NCBI RefSeq assembly: GCF_017696055.1 | Contig: NZ_JAAORG010000001.1 | Span: 248,001 to 312,000, forward strand | Reading direction: 5' to 3' | DNA length: 64,000 nt | Source of the DNA: Prochlorococcus marinus XMU1406 | Lineage (GTDB): Bacteria; Cyanobacteriota; Cyanobacteriia; PCC-6307; Cyanobiaceae | In this document: positions 57,047 to 64,000 of the stretch, piece after piece | Numbering within the stretch: position 1 is the stretch's first letter | Layout of the letters: every line of letters starts with the position of its first letter | Notes under the pieces: generated by a model | Seen by the model: only the letters and a program-made list of their open reading frames with translations | Databases searched by the model: none | What the model was told of the DNA's origin: nothing | Program-made: the position numbers and the translations under genes

Positions 57047-57061
57047 ACTACCTAAGGTAGT
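57047..57061 (-). promoter_or_regulatory. perfect palindrome in the rpsA leader
   Basis: ACTACCT and AGGTAGT flank a single A and form a perfect inverted repeat. It lies 14 bp before the rpsA ATG and thus in or near the ribosome entry region. It could be a DNA operator or an RNA hairpin for S1 autoregulation. Confidence 0.4.
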
Positions 57062-57141
57062 TAGAAAGGAATGCTACTAGCCTGCAAACCAATAGCAAAA
57101 AACATTTGTGCTACTTATTCTACACTTTAAGATGCTGAATT

Positions 57142-57621
57142 TTATAAAATTGAAGCTAATTGGTTTTTTGAACTTACTTTTAGAGATTCAAGAGTAGAAA
57201 TAAAATCTTTTACCCCATTAAATTTTCTGTAAACTGAGGCATATCTTATATAGGCTACTTCGTTTTCTTTCCTAAGATTTTTAAGTATTAATTCTCCGAT
57301 TTGAGAAGATTTAATATCTTTGTTAGAGTCTTGAACGATTTGAGATTCAATTCCATCTACGAAATTAATAATTGCTTCACTGCTGAAGTTAGTCTTTTCG
57401 CAAGCTCTTGATATACCGGTAAATAATTTTTGTTTATCAAATAATTCTCTGCTACCGTCTTTTTTGATTATTGAAACTGGCATCGTTTCAACTCTTTCAT
57501 AAGTTGTAAATCTAAAGCTGCAATTTAAGCACTCTCTTCTTCTTCGAACACTTTTACCAGTATCGGCAGATCTTGATTCCAAAACTCTGCTATCTGTGTT
57601 TTGACAGTTTGGACACTGCAT
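57142..57621 (-). CDS. nrdR: transcriptional repressor NrdR
   Basis: NrdR senses dATP/ATP levels and represses ribonucleotide reductase genes. The 159 residues show a zinc ribbon with Cys3, Cys6, Cys31 and Cys34, then an ATP-cone domain (about 49-140) starting at [14 protein letters not shown]. The RRRREC segment is the basic DNA-binding end. No ribonucleotide reductase gene is in this window. It lies downstream of the psbT terminator on the same strand. Confidence 0.96.
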   Translation of the reverse strand: MQCPNCQNTDSRVLESRSADTGKSVRRRRECLNCSFRFTTYERVETMPVSIIKKDGSRELFDKQKLFTGISRACEKTNFSSEAIINFVDGIESQIVQDSNKDIKSSQIGELILKNLRKENEVAYIRYASVYRKFNGVKDFISTLESLKVSSKNQLASIL

Positions 57622-57686
57622 GTAGTGAAATTAGATTAACTGTAACTCTAATAGTAGAGTAAAATGCTAATTATGAAAAGTAAAAT

Positions 57687-57716
57687 AAAAAGACCCCTTG
57701 TTAAAGAGGTCTTTTT
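57687..57716 (-). terminator. terminator after psbT
   Basis: The arms pair over 12 positions, from 57687 and 57716 inward, with one C-A mismatch and a 4-nt loop (57700-57703). On the minus strand it lies 6 bp after psbT and its descending arm supplies a run of five T. It separates psbB-psbT from nrdR. Confidence 0.8.
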
Positions 57717-57722
57717 ATAAGT

Positions 57723-57821
57723 TCATTTTTTATCGAATTTAGGTGGATCTCTAAAGGCGACAGCAAAGAATAAAGTAACAACTGCGAGAGTTAAAATAAG
57801 AACGTAAGCAAAAGCTTCCAT
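57723..57821 (-). CDS. psbT: photosystem II reaction centre protein T
   Basis: PsbT is a 32-residue single-TM PSII subunit at the dimer interface. The translation begins [14 protein letters not shown] and continues [12 protein letters not shown], which is diagnostic. It follows psbB by 23 bp on the same strand, the standard cyanobacterial order, and is followed by a terminator. Confidence 0.97.
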   Translation of the reverse strand: MEAFAYVLILTLAVVTLFFAVAFRDPPKFDKK

Positions 57822-57844
57822 AAGATTAAGTAATAAAGTTTAAA

Positions 57845-59368
57845 TTAAACCCTTCCTGGGATTCTTCTTGTGGATTCGTCACCAAGCTTCTTGAATAAAC
57901 CAAATTCAACTTGGTCACCAATCTCAGCGTCAATTCCAGCGAATGAATTTCTGTAAAGAGTTCTTGAAGCATGCCACCAGTGGCCAAACAAGAATAGCAA
58001 TCCGAAACATAGATGTGCATATGTAAACCATGCTCTTGGGGAACTTCGGAATACACCGTCAGATTTATAAGTTTCTCTGTCAAACTTGAAAGCTTCTCCA
58101 AGCTGCGCTTTTCTAGCTAATCTTTTTACTACTGCAGGATCAGTAAATGTTTGACCATTTAAGTCTCCTCCATAGATAGTTGCTGTGATGCCAGTTTGTT
58201 CAAATGAATACTTCGCTTCGGCTCTTCTAAATGGAATATCTGCCCTTACGTTACCTTCTTTGTCTTCAAGAATAACAGGGAAGTTTTCAAAGAAATTAGG
58301 AATCCTTCTAACTTCTAATTCGTTACCTTCCTTATCTTGAAAAGCAATGTGACCTTGCCAACCAGTTGGTAATCCATCACCATTAACAAGAGCTCCAACT
58401 CTAAATAGGCCTCCTTTAGCTGGACTATTCCCAACATAATCGTAGAAAGCTAATTTCTCTGGAATAGATGCATATGCCTCTGATTTAGTGGCACCATTAT
58501 CTATAGCAGATTGTACTCTTCTATTAATTTCAGTTTTGAAATAGCCTGAATCCCATTGATATCTGGTAGGACCAAAAAGCTCTACTGGGGTTGTTGCTGA
58601 ACCGTACCACATTGTTCCTGAAACAACAAAAGATACAAATAATACAGCAGCTAAAGCACTGGCTAGGACTCCTTCGAGACTTCCAAGTTTTAATGCTCTA
58701 TAAAGTCTTTCTCCAGGTCTATTGGTGATATGAAAAATACCTCCAATAATACCCATAAGTCCTGCCGCAATATGATTCGCTACTATACCTCCTGGATTAA
58801 AAGGGTTAAATCCTTCTACTCCCCAAGAAGGTGCCACAGGTTCTACGTGACCAGTTAAGCCATAAGGGTCAGAAACCCAAATCCCCACGTTTGCGCAGTG
58901 AAAAGCTCCAAAGCCAAAGCATGTAAGTCCAGCTAGAAGAAGATGAATTCCAAATATTCTTGGCAGATCGAGAGCTGGCTCACCTGTTCTTGAATCTTCC
59001 CATAAATCTAAGTCCCAGTAAGTCCAGTGCCATATAGAGGCCAACATCAATAATCCGCTAAATACAATGTGTGCTGCGGCAACCCCTTCAAAACTCCAGA
59101 ATCCGGGATCAACTCCTGTAGCACCAGTTATATCCCATCCGTTCCAACTGCTTGTGATACCAAGTCTAGCCATAAAAGGCATAACGTACATTCCCTGTCT
59201 CCACATAGGATTGAGAACAGCATCAGATGGATCAAAAATGGCTAATTCATAAAGAGCCATTGAGCCGGCCCAGCCGGCTAATAATGCAGTATGCATAAGA
59301 TGCACAGCAAGTAGTCGACCTGGGTCATTAATAACTACTGTGTGAACTCGATACCAAGGCAATCCCAT
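57845..59368 (-). CDS. psbB: photosystem II CP47 chlorophyll-binding protein
   Basis: CP47 is an inner antenna of PSII with six TM helices that binds about 16 chlorophylls in plants and cyanobacteria (divinyl chlorophylls in Prochlorococcus). The 507-residue translation starts [19 protein letters not shown] and contains the large lumenal loop between helices V and VI. The conserved His residues, such as in [11 protein letters not shown] and [19 protein letters not shown], are the chlorophyll ligands. It is divergent from the ferredoxin-like gene with a 222 bp spacer and is followed by psbT. Confidence 0.99.
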   Translation of the reverse strand: MGLPWYRVHTVVINDPGRLLAVHLMHTALLAGWAGSMALYELAIFDPSDAVLNPMWRQGMYVMPFMARLGITSSWNGWDITGATGVDPGFWSFEGVAAAHIVFSGLLMLASIWHWTYWDLDLWEDSRTGEPALDLPRIFGIHLLLAGLTCFGFGAFHCANVGIWVSDPYGLTGHVEPVAPSWGVEGFNPFNPGGIVANHIAAGLMGIIGGIFHITNRPGERLYRALKLGSLEGVLASALAAVLFVSFVVSGTMWYGSATTPVELFGPTRYQWDSGYFKTEINRRVQSAIDNGATKSEAYASIPEKLAFYDYVGNSPAKGGLFRVGALVNGDGLPTGWQGHIAFQDKEGNELEVRRIPNFFENFPVILEDKEGNVRADIPFRRAEAKYSFEQTGITATIYGGDLNGQTFTDPAVVKRLARKAQLGEAFKFDRETYKSDGVFRSSPRAWFTYAHLCFGLLFLFGHWWHASRTLYRNSFAGIDAEIGDQVEFGLFKKLGDESTRRIPGRV

Positions 59369-59590
59369 CGGTTAATTTCTAGTAACTATGCTGTATAAAC
59401 AGCTAAACATCACGATAGTAAGGGTTTTTTAGTCTTTCAGGGATTTTTGTAAATAAATTTATTTTCTTGCAAAAATTGGGTAAATCACTTTGCATTACTG
59501 GGCTTTCAAGGAATTTTTCGCTAAAAAATGTTAATATTTTGGTCACAATTCTCAAAGTAAAACGCCAAAATAAGAAAAATAACTAAAAAA
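59369..59590. promoter_or_regulatory. divergent promoter region between psbB and the ferredoxin-like gene
   Basis: This 222-bp gap must serve both flanking genes. It is AT-rich and I see no long hairpin, tandem repeat or ORF. No precise promoter can be fixed. Several TANNNT hexamers, such as a TACTAT on the minus strand near the psbB side, are possible -10 sites. Confidence 0.4.
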
Positions 59591-59953
59591 ATGGCAACTA
59601 TTAGATTCATCCGTGAGGATTTAGAGGTTCAATGCAATCCTGGTGAAAATTTAAGGGAACTAGTAATGAAAGAGAACTTACAACTTTATGGATTAAAAGG
59701 TATTTTAGGAAACTGTGGAGGGGCAGGACAGTGTAGTACCTGTTTTGTTTCTGTTGAAGGAGGAAGCAATAATTCCTTAAGTCCACAAACTTCTGTTGAA
59801 GAAGAAAAACTTAAAAATAGACCAGAAAATTGGCGACTTGCATGTCAGACTTTAATAAAATCCTCTGCAGTAATTTTAACAAAACCACAATCTCCTCCTT
59901 CAAACTTAGAAGAACTTAAAAAAAATAGTGAAAATAAAAAATTACCTCGCTAA
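59591..59953 (+). CDS. 2Fe-2S ferredoxin-like protein
   Basis: This 120-residue protein has a plant-type [2Fe-2S] fold with ligands Cys42, Cys48, Cys51 and Cys85 (GNCGGAGQCSTC and LACQT). The spacing C-X5-C-X2-C fits the adrenodoxin-like or cyanobacterial short-ferredoxin group more than the photosynthetic PetF type (C-X4-C-X2-C). A charged tail of about 25 residues follows. It is divergent from psbB and upstream of psbM, a location that suggests, but does not prove, a photosynthesis-related electron carrier. Confidence 0.9.
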   Translation: MATIRFIREDLEVQCNPGENLRELVMKENLQLYGLKGILGNCGGAGQCSTCFVSVEGGSNNSLSPQTSVEEEKLKNRPENWRLACQTLIKSSAVILTKPQSPPSNLEELKKNSENKKLPR

Positions 59954-60056
59954 ATTGTTTAAGACTGTTAATCAGTTGATAATATTTATTGATTTTTCCA
60001 CTTTAGTTCAAGTTAAATGTCTATAGTCTTAATACTTATTAGAATAGTTAATTTAA

Positions 60057-60209
60057 ATGGAAACTACTAATTTTGGATTCGTAGCAAGTCTTCTATTTGT
60101 TGGGGTACCAACAATATTCCTTATAGGTTTATTTATTTCCACTCAAGATGGCGAAAAATCAAGCTTCTACTCAGAATCTGGTAAAGGTAAGCTTGGCCCA
60201 AAAAGCTAA
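60057..60209 (+). CDS. psbM: photosystem II reaction centre protein M
   Basis: PsbM is a single-TM subunit at the PSII dimer interface. The 50-residue translation has METTNFGFVASLLFVGVP and a helix ending with FLIGLFIST, which identifies it. It has a longer polar C-terminal tail than the plant protein. It lies between the ferredoxin-like gene and prmC, 10 bp before the latter. Confidence 0.95.
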   Translation: METTNFGFVASLLFVGVPTIFLIGLFISTQDGEKSSFYSESGKGKLGPKS

Positions 60210-60219
60210 ACTTTCATAA

Positions 60220-61089
60220 ATGCCTAGCATTTCTGTAAAAGAATTTTTATTTTGGAAAAAAATACAACTTTCTAAAGGGGGAGATTATCAATCTTTTGCT
60301 CTTTTACTTGATTCTGTAGGCGGAATATCAAATAGTGATCTCAATTTATCTAGGATTAATTCTGGAGATAATTTGTATTTAAGAAAAGACTTAGATTTCT
60401 TGGAATCTATTTGGAAAGACCATTTATTAAATTCCACTCCTATCCAATATCTCTGTGGAATAACTTTTTGGAGAGACTTAAAACTCAAAGTTACTAAAAA
60501 AGTACTCATTCCCAGACCAGAAACAGAGCTCATAGTTGATATCGTTTTAAATATATTTCGAAAAAAATCAGAAAAATTATTTTTTGCTGAATTAGGAACT
60601 GGATCAGGTGCAATTAGTATTGCTTTGGCATTGGCTTATCCATTGAGCGAGGGAGTAGCAACTGACATAAATCAAGAGGCATTAGAAATAGCCATTAAAA
60701 ATTTTGTAAATTCTTCTAAAAAATCAAATTTGAAATTTTATTGTGGAAATTGGTGGTCACCTCTTGAAAGTTTTAAAGGAAAATTAGACTTCGCTATTTC
60801 AAACCCGCCATATATTCCAAGAGATACTTATGAAAAATTACCTAAAGAAGTTAAGAATTTCGAACCTAAAGTTGCTTTATTAGGCGGCGAAGATGGTTTA
60901 AAACATATTAGGGAAATAATACAAAAAGCACCATTATTTTTAAAAGAGAATGGTTGGCTGATTTTAGAGAATCATTTTGATCAAAGTGAAGAAGTAAAAC
61001 AACTACTTATTAAAAATAAATTTACATCAATAGAAATTTTGAAAGATCTTTCAGGAATTGGTAGGTTTACCATTGGAAGATATAAATAA
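60220..61089 (+). CDS. prmC: peptide chain release factor N5-glutamine methyltransferase
   Basis: PrmC methylates the GGQ glutamine of release factors RF1 and RF2. The 289 residues have an N-terminal helical domain, then a SAM-binding fold with ELGTGSGAISIALAL near 126-140 and the catalytic NPPY motif at 195-198. The conserved IPRPETE motif precedes it. It lies 10 bp after psbM and 23 bp before the Sua5-like gene. Confidence 0.96.
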   Translation: MPSISVKEFLFWKKIQLSKGGDYQSFALLLDSVGGISNSDLNLSRINSGDNLYLRKDLDFLESIWKDHLLNSTPIQYLCGITFWRDLKLKVTKKVLIPRPETELIVDIVLNIFRKKSEKLFFAELGTGSGAISIALALAYPLSEGVATDINQEALEIAIKNFVNSSKKSNLKFYCGNWWSPLESFKGKLDFAISNPPYIPRDTYEKLPKEVKNFEPKVALLGGEDGLKHIREIIQKAPLFLKENGWLILENHFDQSEEVKQLLIKNKFTSIEILKDLSGIGRFTIGRYK

Positions 61090-61112
61090 ATTATCATAGG
61101 TTAACAATCTAG

Positions 61113-61694
61113 ATGAATTTAATAGACTGCAACTCCGCTCTAAAGACTCTTAAAAGTGGTTTACCTATAATTTTCCCAACTGACACATTACCTGCAATTG
61201 GATGCTTGCCAGAATTTTCAAATATTATTTACGAATTTAAAAAAAGAGATAGAGATAAACCATTAATTCTTATGGGATCAGAATACAAACAATTAATCGA
61301 TTATGTCCACGAATCAGCAAAAGAGGATTACGAAAATATAGCTTCAAAATATTGGCCAGGAGCTCTGACTATGGTTATTCCTGCCTCAGAAAAGCAGGCT
61401 ACAATCATCACAAGCAATGATCTTAGTCTTGGGTTGAGAATTCCAAATTCACATATGGCCCAATCCCTCATGAGAAAAACGGGACCATTGTTAACTTCGA
61501 GTGCAAATATTTCAGGTTTTGAAGGATCAATTACATATGAAAGTATTGCTATAGACTTCCCTTCTGTTGAAATTCTAGGCCCTGTCCCCTGGGGGAAAAG
61601 TAGTGGAAAAGCTAGTACTATTATATTCTGGAAGAAAAGTGGTAATTGGAGGCTGATTAGAGAAGGAGAAGTATTAGTTAAGGAATTGCATTAA
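61113..61694 (+). CDS. L-threonylcarbamoyladenylate synthase (Sua5/YrdC family)
   Basis: Sua5/YrdC makes threonylcarbamoyl-AMP for the t6A modification of ANN-decoding tRNAs. The 193-residue YrdC fold has the KRDRDKPL nucleotide-binding segment (about 44-51), the SKYWPGALTMVIPA segment and SSANISG. It lacks the extra C-terminal Sua5 domain, so it is the short TsaC type. It sits downstream of prmC, so two translation-quality genes are together. The stop codon overlaps the ATG of the next ORF (TAATG). Confidence 0.93.
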   Translation: MNLIDCNSALKTLKSGLPIIFPTDTLPAIGCLPEFSNIIYEFKKRDRDKPLILMGSEYKQLIDYVHESAKEDYENIASKYWPGALTMVIPASEKQATIITSNDLSLGLRIPNSHMAQSLMRKTGPLLTSSANISGFEGSITYESIAIDFPSVEILGPVPWGKSSGKASTIIFWKKSGNWRLIREGEVLVKELH

Positions 61695-61861
61695 TGTTTT
61701 TGTTATTATTTTTGGTTTTATTAATTCAATTTTTAAGTTATTGGATATTTGAACCCCTTGCTTCTTTTTTAGAGTATGTACTAGAAATTAGATTATTTCC
61801 TATCATTGCTCTGTTAGGTTTGATTTTTTTATTTTCGACAAAAAATATTGAACAGAATTAA
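61694..61861 (+). CDS. 55-residue two-TM membrane ORF
   Basis: The ORF begins at the ATG that shares one base with the Sua5-like stop, so it is translationally coupled. The product has two hydrophobic helices (about 1-18 and 29-48) linked by a short turn containing EPLASFLEYVLEIR and a polar C terminus. I do not recognise a family. Its fit to the gap before the tRNA-Thr gene and the coupling suggest a real small membrane protein. Confidence 0.65.
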   Translation: MFLLLFLVLLIQFLSYWIFEPLASFLEYVLEIRLFPIIALLGLIFLFSTKNIEQN

Positions 61862-61872
61862 ATAAATCAAAA

Positions 61873-61944
61873 TGCCGGCTAACAGATTTGAACTGATGAC
61901 CTTCGCTTTACAAAAGCGCTGCTCTACCGCTGAGCTAAGCCGGC
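61873..61944 (-). tRNA. tRNA-Thr (anticodon TGT)
   Basis: On the minus strand: acceptor GCCGGCT pairs with AGCCGGC, discriminator A, D arm GCTC..GAGC, anticodon loop TTTGTAA with TGT, T arm containing GTTCAAATC. The 72-nt molecule is complete apart from the non-encoded CCA. The outer anticodon-stem pair is G-A, a mismatch. Confidence 0.95.
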
Positions 61945-62008
61945 ATAATAACTATCTTACAATTAAGGTGTATCAATCTTAGTATTTTTTGGGGCTTTTT
62001 AAAATTTA

Positions 62009-62344
62009 TTACTTTTTGATATCTTTTTCACTTTTATCATTCTTATCATTTTTTTTAAACTTTATTTCACCTGTAACAGTTCTTTTGATTGGTAAATTTG
62101 CTACTAATGCAGTCATTCTGTCCTCCGTCTCTAAACTTACTGCCACCTCTTCAAAATCAATCTCAACGTATTTTGCAACAACATCTAGTATTTCATTCCT
62201 CATCTTATCCAAAAGATCAGTTGTTAAAGAACTCATATCAACTCTGTCATGAGCAAGTACAAGTTGTAATCTTTCTCTAGCAGTGTTGGCACTAGCCGTT
62301 TCTCTGCCTAGTAACTTGTTTATAAGATCTCTGAGGGTCATCAT
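62009..62344 (-). CDS. minE: cell division topological specificity factor MinE
   Basis: MinE stimulates MinD ATPase and so places the division site. The 111 residues include an N-terminal MinD-binding region ([19 protein letters not shown], in part), the dimer domain and a charged Lys-rich tail of about 25 residues beyond the usual length. It is the last gene of minC-minD-minE and follows minD by 1 bp. Confidence 0.96.
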   Translation of the reverse strand: MMTLRDLINKLLGRETASANTARERLQLVLAHDRVDMSSLTTDLLDKMRNEILDVVAKYVEIDFEEVAVSLETEDRMTALVANLPIKRTVTGEIKFKKNDKNDKSEKDIKK

Positions 62345-62345
62345 T

Positions 62346-63161
62346 TTAAAAAACCTTTGTTTGCATTAATCTCATGAATTTATCTTTAAGACTTTTACCT
62401 TCATTTTTTGGATCAATAATTGGTACGTCATCTCCAGTAAGTCTCTGAGAAACATTCAAATAACATTTTTTTGCAGGAGATCTACCATCTGTTAGTGTTA
62501 GTGGCTCTCCTCTATTTGTACTTATTATTACCTGTTCATCTTCTAAAACAATTCCTAACAAAGGCAAAGAAAGTATCCCTTGGACATCATCGATAGATAG
62601 CATTTCTTGACTTGCCATCATGTTGGGGCGAACTCTGTTGATTACAAGCTGGATAGGTTCAATGTCAGAAGTATTAAGAATTCCTATTACTCTATCGGCG
62701 TCGCGTACTGCAGATAATTCCGGGTTAGTTACAACAATAGCTTCTTTACAAGCTGCAAGAGCATTTTTAAAGCCATCTTCTACACCAGCAGGACAATCTA
62801 CTAAGACAAAATCAAATTTCTCACTAAGCAGTTCGCTTATTTTTTTCATATCTTCGGGCTTCATCCAATCCAACATTCTTGGATCCCCAGCAGGTAGAAG
62901 AGCAAGATTAGGTTCCTTTTTATGCCTTACCAATGCTTGGTCAAGACGACAATTCTTATCCAGAACATCTTGAGCAGTATAGATGATGCGATTTTCTAAT
63001 CCTAGAAGAAGATCTAAATTTCTTAAGCCAAAATCAGCATCTAAAACAGCAGTTGTTGCTCCGCTATTAGCAAGAGCTATGCCTAAGTTTGCAGTTAAAG
63101 TGGTTTTACCAACACCTCCTTTACCTGAACAAATTAATATTGTGCGAGTATTTTTCCCCAC
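62346..63161 (-). CDS. minD: septum site-determining ATPase MinD
   Basis: MinD is a membrane-associated ParA/MinD-type ATPase that recruits MinC to inhibit FtsZ away from mid-cell. The deviant Walker A motif GKGGVGKTT is at 13-21 and VDCPAG is the Walker B region. The C-terminal amphipathic membrane-targeting helix is [15 protein letters not shown] (in part). The 271 residues are full length. It is followed 1 bp later by minE and preceded 110 bp upstream by minC. Confidence 0.97.
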   Translation of the reverse strand: MGKNTRTILICSGKGGVGKTTLTANLGIALANSGATTAVLDADFGLRNLDLLLGLENRIIYTAQDVLDKNCRLDQALVRHKKEPNLALLPAGDPRMLDWMKPEDMKKISELLSEKFDFVLVDCPAGVEDGFKNALAACKEAIVVTNPELSAVRDADRVIGILNTSDIEPIQLVINRVRPNMMASQEMLSIDDVQGILSLPLLGIVLEDEQVIISTNRGEPLTLTDGRSPAKKCYLNVSQRLTGDDVPIIDPKNEGKSLKDKFMRLMQTKVF

Positions 63162-63271
63162 GTTTTTAAGGATTTTACAAATAATAAAGCCACTTGCAGA
63201 AAGTTAAATATTTTAAAGATTAAGTAATTCTTAAATTTATCTAGTTTTAATTAATTTTTTCAAATAATTGA

Positions 63272-63934
63272 TTAATTTTTAGGTTCGATTTGGTGTGGTT
63301 TGATAATTATCGTTTGTTTATCTATAACGGCAATTTCTGGATAAAGATTTTTGGGCTTTTCCTTCGGTCCAATGGCTATCACATCCGCAATGCGTAACTG
63401 TAAAGGGTTTAGATAAAGTGATGCGATAGAGGCATTTCTATTTCCATTTTTCCCAGCGAATGCGATCCCTAGTAATTTGCCCCAAACGTAAATATTTTTC
63501 TTAGCTGAAACTATTGCTCCTGCATTAACATCTCCAATAATGCATAGGTTTCCATTTGAAGATATTCTGTCACCTGATCGTACTGTTCCTTTGTAAAAAA
63601 TATCGTCTTTATTTTTTAAATTGAACAAAAGTAATTTATTTTTAATTTCTTGCTCTTTCATAAAAGTTGAATTTATTTTTAAAGACTTTCCACTTAATAT
63701 TGTTTCTCTGTTATTTGAGTAAATGCATAGGGAAGAAATATTAATTTTGCCAAAAAATTTCTTTAATTTTGATAATTGATGAGAACTTATTGATTCATTT
63801 GTTGAGAAAATTTTTGCTTCCAGAGGTCCCTTTATGGAAGAAAATTTTTTAAAAGTTTCATGAATATTATCAAAATCTAACAAAGAAAAAATTTCTAAAA
63901 ATTTACTTTTAGTGTTATTTATAACGATTTCCAT
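63272..63934 (-). CDS. minC: septum site-determining protein MinC
   Basis: MinC blocks FtsZ polymerisation when held at the membrane by MinD. The 220-residue protein has a poorly conserved N-terminal domain (1-110) and a C-terminal beta-helix (about 118-210) with VRSGDRISSNGNLCIIGDVNAGA-type repeats and VWGKLLGIAFAGKNGN. These are the MinD-binding features. The gene heads the minC-minD-minE cluster. The remaining 66 bp to the window end hold no ORF. Confidence 0.93.
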   Translation of the reverse strand: MEIVINNTKSKFLEIFSLLDFDNIHETFKKFSSIKGPLEAKIFSTNESISSHQLSKLKKFFGKINISSLCIYSNNRETILSGKSLKINSTFMKEQEIKNKLLLFNLKNKDDIFYKGTVRSGDRISSNGNLCIIGDVNAGAIVSAKKNIYVWGKLLGIAFAGKNGNRNASIASLYLNPLQLRIADVIAIGPKEKPKNLYPEIAVIDKQTIIIKPHQIEPKN

Positions 63935-64000
63935 TGAATATAATTTAGGAATTATTTTTAATTAATAAAATTTCATTTGTGATTTCTTTTTTGATCATAC

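Noticed and set aside
57826-58101. 91-codon minus-strand ORF at the 3' end of psbB
   Set aside because: It lies in another frame of the well-conserved psbB 3' end and shows no family features; it is a shadow frame.
1-64000. CRISPR array, insertion sequence or prophage
   Set aside because: No regularly spaced repeats, transposase, integrase or phage structural gene was seen.

Overview
The window looks like core chromosome of a high-light-adapted marine Prochlorococcus. The DNA is very AT-rich, genes are tightly packed on both strands with many 1 to 26 bp overlaps, and no intergenic gap exceeds about 250 bp. Photosystem II genes (psbK, psbEFLJ, psbB, psbT, psbM) and cyanobacterial NDH-1 genes (ndhCKJ) are present. 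The decisive marker is a degenerate phycoerythrin beta subunit that keeps the Cys-82 bilin site but lacks most other chromophore cysteines, sitting beside its CpeS lyase with no alpha subunit in the window. That is the reduced state known from high-light Prochlorococcus. I cannot name the strain.

Layout. 1-6.1 kb: end of an outer-membrane DUF3769 gene, then leuC-leuD and glyA-cinA on the minus strand, then tRNA-Arg(ACG). 6.3-15.4 kb: small cyanobacterial proteins, murJ, sfsA, the NtcA-type promoter and ammonium transporter gene amt1 with its terminator, ispH, a DoxX-family gene, purH, an esterase and a DUF3155 gene. 15.4-21.4 kb: a possibly structured intergenic region, a GAF-like histidine kinase, cobS, tgt, psbK, a Gfo/Idh oxidoreductase, a CorC/CNNM-type protein and tRNA-Met. 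21.5-34 kb: pyrE, ygfZ, a Cas4-like/DEDD nuclease fusion, a phosphohexomutase, rdgB, a carotenoid oxygenase, hisB, fabI, a thioredoxin-like protein, a DegT aminotransferase, photolyase, a Nudix hydrolase and folK. 34-46.5 kb: chlD, an MCE plus ABC-ATPase lipid-transport pair, yvcK, ndhCKJ, the rubA-ycf48-psbEFLJ PSII assembly cluster, mtnP and a dehydrogenase-SelD fusion. 46.5-53.2 kb: cca, uvrD/pcrA, the residual phycoerythrin locus, a TVP38 protein, a small secreted protein and tRNA-Phe. 53.3-64 kb: an FGGY ribulokinase-like gene, metK, rpsA, nrdR, psbT-psbB, a ferredoxin-like gene, psbM, prmC, a Sua5 gene, a 55-aa membrane ORF, tRNA-Thr and minCDE.

How the genes work together. rubA, ycf48 and psbEFLJ make a rubredoxin and an assembly factor together with the cytochrome b559 subunits they help mature. 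ndhC-K-J encode the NdhC membrane subunit and the adjoining K and J subunits of NDH-1. chlD, ispH and cobS serve tetrapyrrole and isoprenoid supply. amt1 is tied to nitrogen status by its NtcA box. minC, minD and minE form the division-site system.

I found no IS element, prophage, CRISPR array or clear genomic island. The parts most worth a second look are: the residual phycoerythrin locus and its unassigned 59-codon ORF; a Cas4-like nuclease domain that keeps its Fe-S cysteines but seems to lack its acidic catalytic residues; the oxidoreductase-SelD fusion; palindromes close to the psbE and rpsA start codons; and a possible structured RNA upstream of the histidine kinase gene.
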